From Pseudotabrizicola alkalilacus (GTDB lineage: Bacteria; Pseudomonadota; Alphaproteobacteria; Rhodobacterales; Rhodobacteraceae), in the NCBI RefSeq assembly GCF_003443995.1, contig NZ_QWEY01000011.1, forward strand, positions 114,491 to 178,490: a DNA stretch of 64,000 bases, read 5' to 3'. Under the pieces are notes generated by a model. That model worked only from the letters and a program-made list of their open reading frames with translations. It made no database searches and was not told the DNA's origin. A program made the position numbers and the translations under genes. Every line of letters starts with the position of its first letter. Position 1 is the first letter of the stretch. Below are positions 60,833 through 64,000 of this stretch, one piece after another.

Positions 60833-62657
60833 AGCGGGTTCTCCCGATTTTCTGGCGTACCCAATCGGGTTGCGCGGATCTGCGGACCAGAAATCCACCG
60901 ATCGCGAGCAGATCCAGATGCGTGTTGAGAAAACAGTCAATGGCATCTTTCGGCGTGCATATGATCGGCTCGCCGCGCACGTTGAACGAGGTGTTCAGCA
61001 CCATCGGGCAGCCGGTGATGGTATGAAAAGCATGCAAGATCCGCCCGGCGCGCGATCCGGTTGCAGGATCAATTGTCTGCAGCCTTGCGCTGAAATCCAC
61101 GTGAGTTACCGCCGCGAATTGGCTGGTGACGGCGTTTTGCAACTGCATAGGCGCGTGATGCCCCTGTGCACGGGCTTCGCTTACCCCGACGGGCCCGCGA
61201 AATGCAGATTTCAGATCGGCGACAAGCAACATGTAGGGGCTGTCCGTCGGTTCTTCGAAATAGGTCGCGGCCTGATCGGCCAGCACGATCGGCGCAAAGG
61301 GGCGCCAGTCTTCGCGGAACTTGATCGAACGGTTCACGCGGCTCAGGGTGTCCTTGCCACGCGGATCAGCCAGAATGGAGCGATTGCCCAAGGCGCGCGG
61401 CCCGAACTCCATCCGCCCGTGAAAATGGCCGACGATCTGACCGGCGGCCAGCCCCTCTGCCACCAAAGCGGCGTAATCTGCGGGGTCAGGGATGCTTTCA
61501 TAAACCAGACCGGCGCTGTCCAGGACACTCTGAATCTCGGCATCAAGGTATTCTGGCCCCAGAAACCCACCGGCCATGCTGTCACCAGTGGGCTGCGCCC
61601 TTGGCCCGGCCGTGGCCCGCGCCGCCTCCAGTGCGGCCCCCAATGCGCCACCCGCGTCGCCCGCAGCGGGTTGGATCCACAGCGCATCCAGCCCGGCAAG
61701 ATCGCGGTGCAGTCGGCGGTTGGCGACACAATTCAACGCAACGCCGCCTGCGAGACAAAGATTGCGGCTGTTGCTCCGCTCCAACGCAGTTTTGGCGAGT
61801 GCCAGCACCGCCTCTTCCAGCACAGCCTGCGCCGAAGCGGCCATGTTCATGTGAAACGGTGTAATCGCAGCGGTTTCGTGACGATGTGGTTGATTGAACA
61901 GCATTTCAAACAAGGGCGAGGTGGTGCTGAGATCCCGGTCGAAACTGAAATAATCCATGTTCAGGGTGAAAGATCCGTCTTCGCTTATCTCGATCAGCTC
62001 ATCCCGGATCGTCTTGTGAAACTCTGGCATACCGAACGGGGCCAGCCCCATGAGCTTGTATTCCCCCGAGTTCACCTTGAAACCGCAGTATTGTGTGAAG
62101 GCGCTGTAAAACAGACCCAGAGAATGCGGAAACCGGATCTCTCCAGTCGGGAAAAGACCGGTCGGCCCGCCTGACCACAGGGTTGTGGTGGAGTATTCGC
62201 CAACGCCGTCCAGCACCAGCACGGCCGCATTCTCAAACGGTGAGGGATAGAATGCCGAAGCGGCGTGAGAGCGGTGGTGCGGCACAAAAACGATGCGCCC
62301 GGCGTCGCCTGCCACCTTTTCCAACTGGCGCGGCAACTCCCGTGACAGGCATTTCAGGGTCTCGACGATCTGAGGCCAGAGCCGCGCGCCAGACGGCAGC
62401 GTTTCCCGTGCCGTTTCAAGAATGCGTCGCACCTTGAGGCCGGGGTCTTCGTAATAGGCCACTTTGTCCAGACTGACCCCATCTGGCAATTGCGAGAGAC
62501 AATAGCGGATCGCCTGATCGGGAAAGCCCCAGTCAGCTTTTTTCCGGGTAAATCGTTCCTCCTGCGCAGCGGCAAGAATGTGGTCACCCTGTACCAAAGC
62601 CGCGGCTGAATCGTGGAAATGTGCGGAAATCCCAAGGATGTATTCTGTTTGGGTCAT
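60819..62657 (-). CDS. NodU/CmcH-family O-carbamoyltransferase
   Basis: A 612-residue carbamoyltransferase. The N-terminal Kae1-like domain has ILGISAHFHDSAAALV and the metal-site HHRSHAASAFYPSP. The C-terminal domain has EFGPRALGNRSILADPR and LNTSFNVRGEPIICTPKDA. It moves a carbamoyl group from carbamoyl phosphate to a hydroxyl on a sugar or other product. It overlaps the SGNH-type gene by 4 bases and the small gene by 14. With two sulfotransferases nearby it likely decorates an exported glycan or a signal molecule. Confidence 0.92.
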   Translation of the reverse strand: MTQTEYILGISAHFHDSAAALVQGDHILAAAQEERFTRKKADWGFPDQAIRYCLSQLPDGVSLDKVAYYEDPGLKVRRILETARETLPSGARLWPQIVETLKCLSRELPRQLEKVAGDAGRIVFVPHHRSHAASAFYPSPFENAAVLVLDGVGEYSTTTLWSGGPTGLFPTGEIRFPHSLGLFYSAFTQYCGFKVNSGEYKLMGLAPFGMPEFHKTIRDELIEISEDGSFTLNMDYFSFDRDLSTTSPLFEMLFNQPHRHETAAITPFHMNMAASAQAVLEEAVLALAKTALERSNSRNLCLAGGVALNCVANRRLHRDLAGLDALWIQPAAGDAGGALGAALEAARATAGPRAQPTGDSMAGGFLGPEYLDAEIQSVLDSAGLVYESIPDPADYAALVAEGLAAGQIVGHFHGRMEFGPRALGNRSILADPRGKDTLSRVNRSIKFREDWRPFAPIVLADQAATYFEEPTDSPYMLLVADLKSAFRGPVGVSEARAQGHHAPMQLQNAVTSQFAAVTHVDFSARLQTIDPATGSRAGRILHAFHTITGCPMVLNTSFNVRGEPIICTPKDAIDCFLNTHLDLLAIGGFLVRRSAQPDWVRQKIGRTRFAAD

Positions 62658-63538
62658 AGGCCGCGCCCGTTTGTAACCGTGTCGCAGAGCTGGGTGACAA
62701 CCGGTGCCAGCCGCTGGGCATACAGTTGATTGGCCAGCATGTTGGGGTGAATGTCACGCGGCAGAAATCTATGCGCAGGGTCATGCGGAGTTGAAATATC
62801 GCGCGTTTCCGGAAACCTGTTGCAGATCGCCGTGTTGAAATCGGCATCAAGGGCATCCAGCAGCACAAAGGCCAAGGGCAGACCGGCAGCTTTCGCCGTG
62901 TTCTGTACAAGCTCCAGCACAACGAGTGTTGCCGTGGTGATCATGTATTCATCAGGTAAAAACGTGTCAAAATTGACGTTGCCAAGAGCGGGCTGCCAGA
63001 TCGGCGGATAGATGATCTGAACCTGACCTCTTGCATCCAGCTTTGCGACCGGCACATGTTCCACCCCAAGAGTGTACCAGTCGCGGCTGAGATATTGCCG
63101 CATCCGCTGTGGATGGGCGATGTTGCGAAAGCGGTGGTCGCAGATGATGGCAAAAACGGCGGCATCAATTTCACCCGCCGCGATGTCGCGGCGCAATTGC
63201 AGCAGGTTCTGCACCGTGCCATGCCCGCCAATGCCACGATTCAGAATGCGCACTCCGGGCAGATCACGCTGTAGCAGGGCCGTATAGGTTTCGTCATCGG
63301 CAAGGCCGGTTCCATAGGTATACGAACAGCCATAAAACGCGAGGCGATGCCGCGACGGCTGATCAGAGCCCGGCACATGCCGCCAGCCTTCGGGATTGAT
63401 TGTCTGAAGTATCCCGTTCCGGAATCCGACCCGCACGCCATGGTTGGGCGTCAGACGCCAGCCCAGCACAGCATCGGGGCGAAACAGCAGGCGTGGTTTG
63501 CTGACGATTTTTCGTGGCATATGGCTGGCGAGGGTCAT
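62654..63538 (-). CDS. SGNH/GDSL-like hydrolase-family protein
   Basis: A 294-residue protein with the SGNH layout: block I FYGCSYTYGTGL (nucleophile Ser), block II/III-like NRGIGGHGTVQNLL, and block V FLPRDIHPNMLAN with the Asp-x-x-His pair. No signal peptide is seen. Such proteins act as acyl-esterases or acyltransferases on sugars. ATG 63538 has AAGG upstream; the frame is open to 63571. It is the first gene of the carbamoyl/sulfo operon, suggesting acyl editing of the same product. Confidence 0.75.
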   Translation of the reverse strand: MTLASHMPRKIVSKPRLLFRPDAVLGWRLTPNHGVRVGFRNGILQTINPEGWRHVPGSDQPSRHRLAFYGCSYTYGTGLADDETYTALLQRDLPGVRILNRGIGGHGTVQNLLQLRRDIAAGEIDAAVFAIICDHRFRNIAHPQRMRQYLSRDWYTLGVEHVPVAKLDARGQVQIIYPPIWQPALGNVNFDTFLPDEYMITTATLVVLELVQNTAKAAGLPLAFVLLDALDADFNTAICNRFPETRDISTPHDPAHRFLPRDIHPNMLANQLYAQRLAPVVTQLCDTVTNGRGL

Positions 63539-63912
63539 CGCATTCACCTTTTGCGCCCGGAGCCTGGGCAAATAGCCGGTTACTCACTCAACTAAAGATT
63601 TCAACAGGAAGATGAAAGACCGGGGTGCTTTGCAGACTCAAATAATCTTGGCCCGGTATCAGTCGTTCGGATATTCGTGAAGCCATAAAGATGCCGATGT
63701 GCAAGAGTTTGCTGGTTTCCCCGGTGCTGGCGACAGTTCTGGCCCATCCAGATCCGTCTCTGTGGCGGTCAGAGCGTCCGGCGCATCAACGCCTGAAAAG
63801 CAACCATCAGCACCCAAACAAGGCATGTAACGCCGACCGACCAATTGTTGGGTTACTGCGGCGCGCGGCGCTTCTATAAGCGGAGCAATCATTCAAAGCG
63901 AGGTGTCCGGCG
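63539..63912. other. Intergenic region between divergent genes
   Basis: This 374-bp region holds only short open frames and no clear hairpin. It must carry promoters for the minus-strand SGNH gene and the plus-strand crotonase-type gene, but I cannot point to convincing boxes. Confidence 0.5.
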
Positions 63913-64000
63913 ATGGAGTGCGTGACTGTAGAGATACACGGCGATCTGGCACGGGTCATCATTGACAACCCCCCTGTGAATGCTCTTGGGCAAGCCGTTC
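63913..64000 (+). CDS. Enoyl-CoA hydratase/FadJ-type protein (3'-truncated by window end)
   Basis: Translation from ATG 63913 reads MECVTVEIHGDLARVII then DNPPVNALGQAV. The DNPPVNALG block is the N-terminal hallmark of crotonase-fold enzymes, and this form is common in FadJ-type 3-hydroxyacyl-CoA dehydrogenases. GAGG lies 9 bases upstream. Only about 29 residues are visible, so whether it is a single-domain hydratase or the larger fusion cannot be said. Confidence 0.75.
   Translation, partial: MECVTVEIHGDLARVIIDNPPVNALGQAV

Noticed and set aside
1..64000. tRNA, rRNA genes and CRISPR arrays
   Set aside because: No cloverleaf-type TTCGANNC contexts with matching arms, no rRNA landmarks and no regularly spaced repeats were noticed; a covariance-model scan was not possible here.

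Overview
The window looks like a chromosomal segment of an alphaproteobacterium, most likely a marine Rhodobacteraceae (Roseobacter-type) member. The basis is a moderately high GC content, many TRAP and oligopeptide-type ABC transporters, alphaproteobacterial-style Ku/LigD repair genes with EcfG-like promoters, an HWE-type sensor kinase, and dense operons with 4-bp ATGA/TTGA/GTGA overlaps. This is inference from gene content; no rRNA or tRNA gene, CRISPR array or intact insertion sequence was seen.

Layout. (1) 1-4587: end of a peptide/nickel-type ABC importer operon (solute-binding protein, two permeases, fused double ATPase). (2) 4970-8038: a TRAP transporter (P, Q, M subunits). (3) 8147-13383, minus strand: a five-gene operon of iorA, iorB, a 4HBT thioesterase and two MarR regulators. 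(4) 13772-18582, plus strand: acyl-CoA ligase, a thiolase fold lacking its nucleophile, a DUF35-SDR fusion and a cyclase-type hydrolase. The promoter regions of blocks 2, 3 and 4 share the near-palindrome TTTACATATAAA (11 of 12 matches at block 2), suggesting one MarR-controlled regulon for uptake and breakdown of an aromatic or 2-oxo acid. (5) 18617-23020: a GntR/FCD regulator diverging from a gentisate-dioxygenase module (dioxygenase, fumarylpyruvate-type hydrolase, nitrilase, flavin reductase). A uxuA fragment follows.

(6) 23552-33041: an FAD oxidoreductase, a type II haloacid-dehalogenase-like protein, an oligopeptide-type ABC importer on the minus strand, an Lrp/AsnC regulator and a small cupin. 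(7) 33052-46448: an amine or amino-acid catabolic region. It has an M20 deacylase, a tartrate/isopropylmalate-type dehydrogenase, succinate-semialdehyde dehydrogenase, class III aminotransferase, 2-hydroxyacid dehydrogenase, aldehyde dehydrogenase, two PuuB-like oxidoreductases and three paralogous two-domain GNAT proteins. Together they could form an acetylated-amine route to succinate. (8) 46680-49512: a siderophore/heme-type ABC importer.

(9) 49682-56407: a DNA-repair island with two ku genes flanking ligD, an HWE histidine kinase and topoisomerase IB. Sites of the form GGAAC-N16/17-NGTT precede ku1, ku2 and topIB, which suggests general stress response control. (10) 56470-63538: a surface-modification cluster with an exostosin-like transferase, two sulfotransferases, a NodU-type carbamoyltransferase, an SGNH-type protein and a small unknown, plus an opposing membrane-anchored response regulator with a degenerate GGDEF-like domain. 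(11) 63913-64000: the start of an enoyl-CoA hydratase/FadJ-type gene cut off by the window end.
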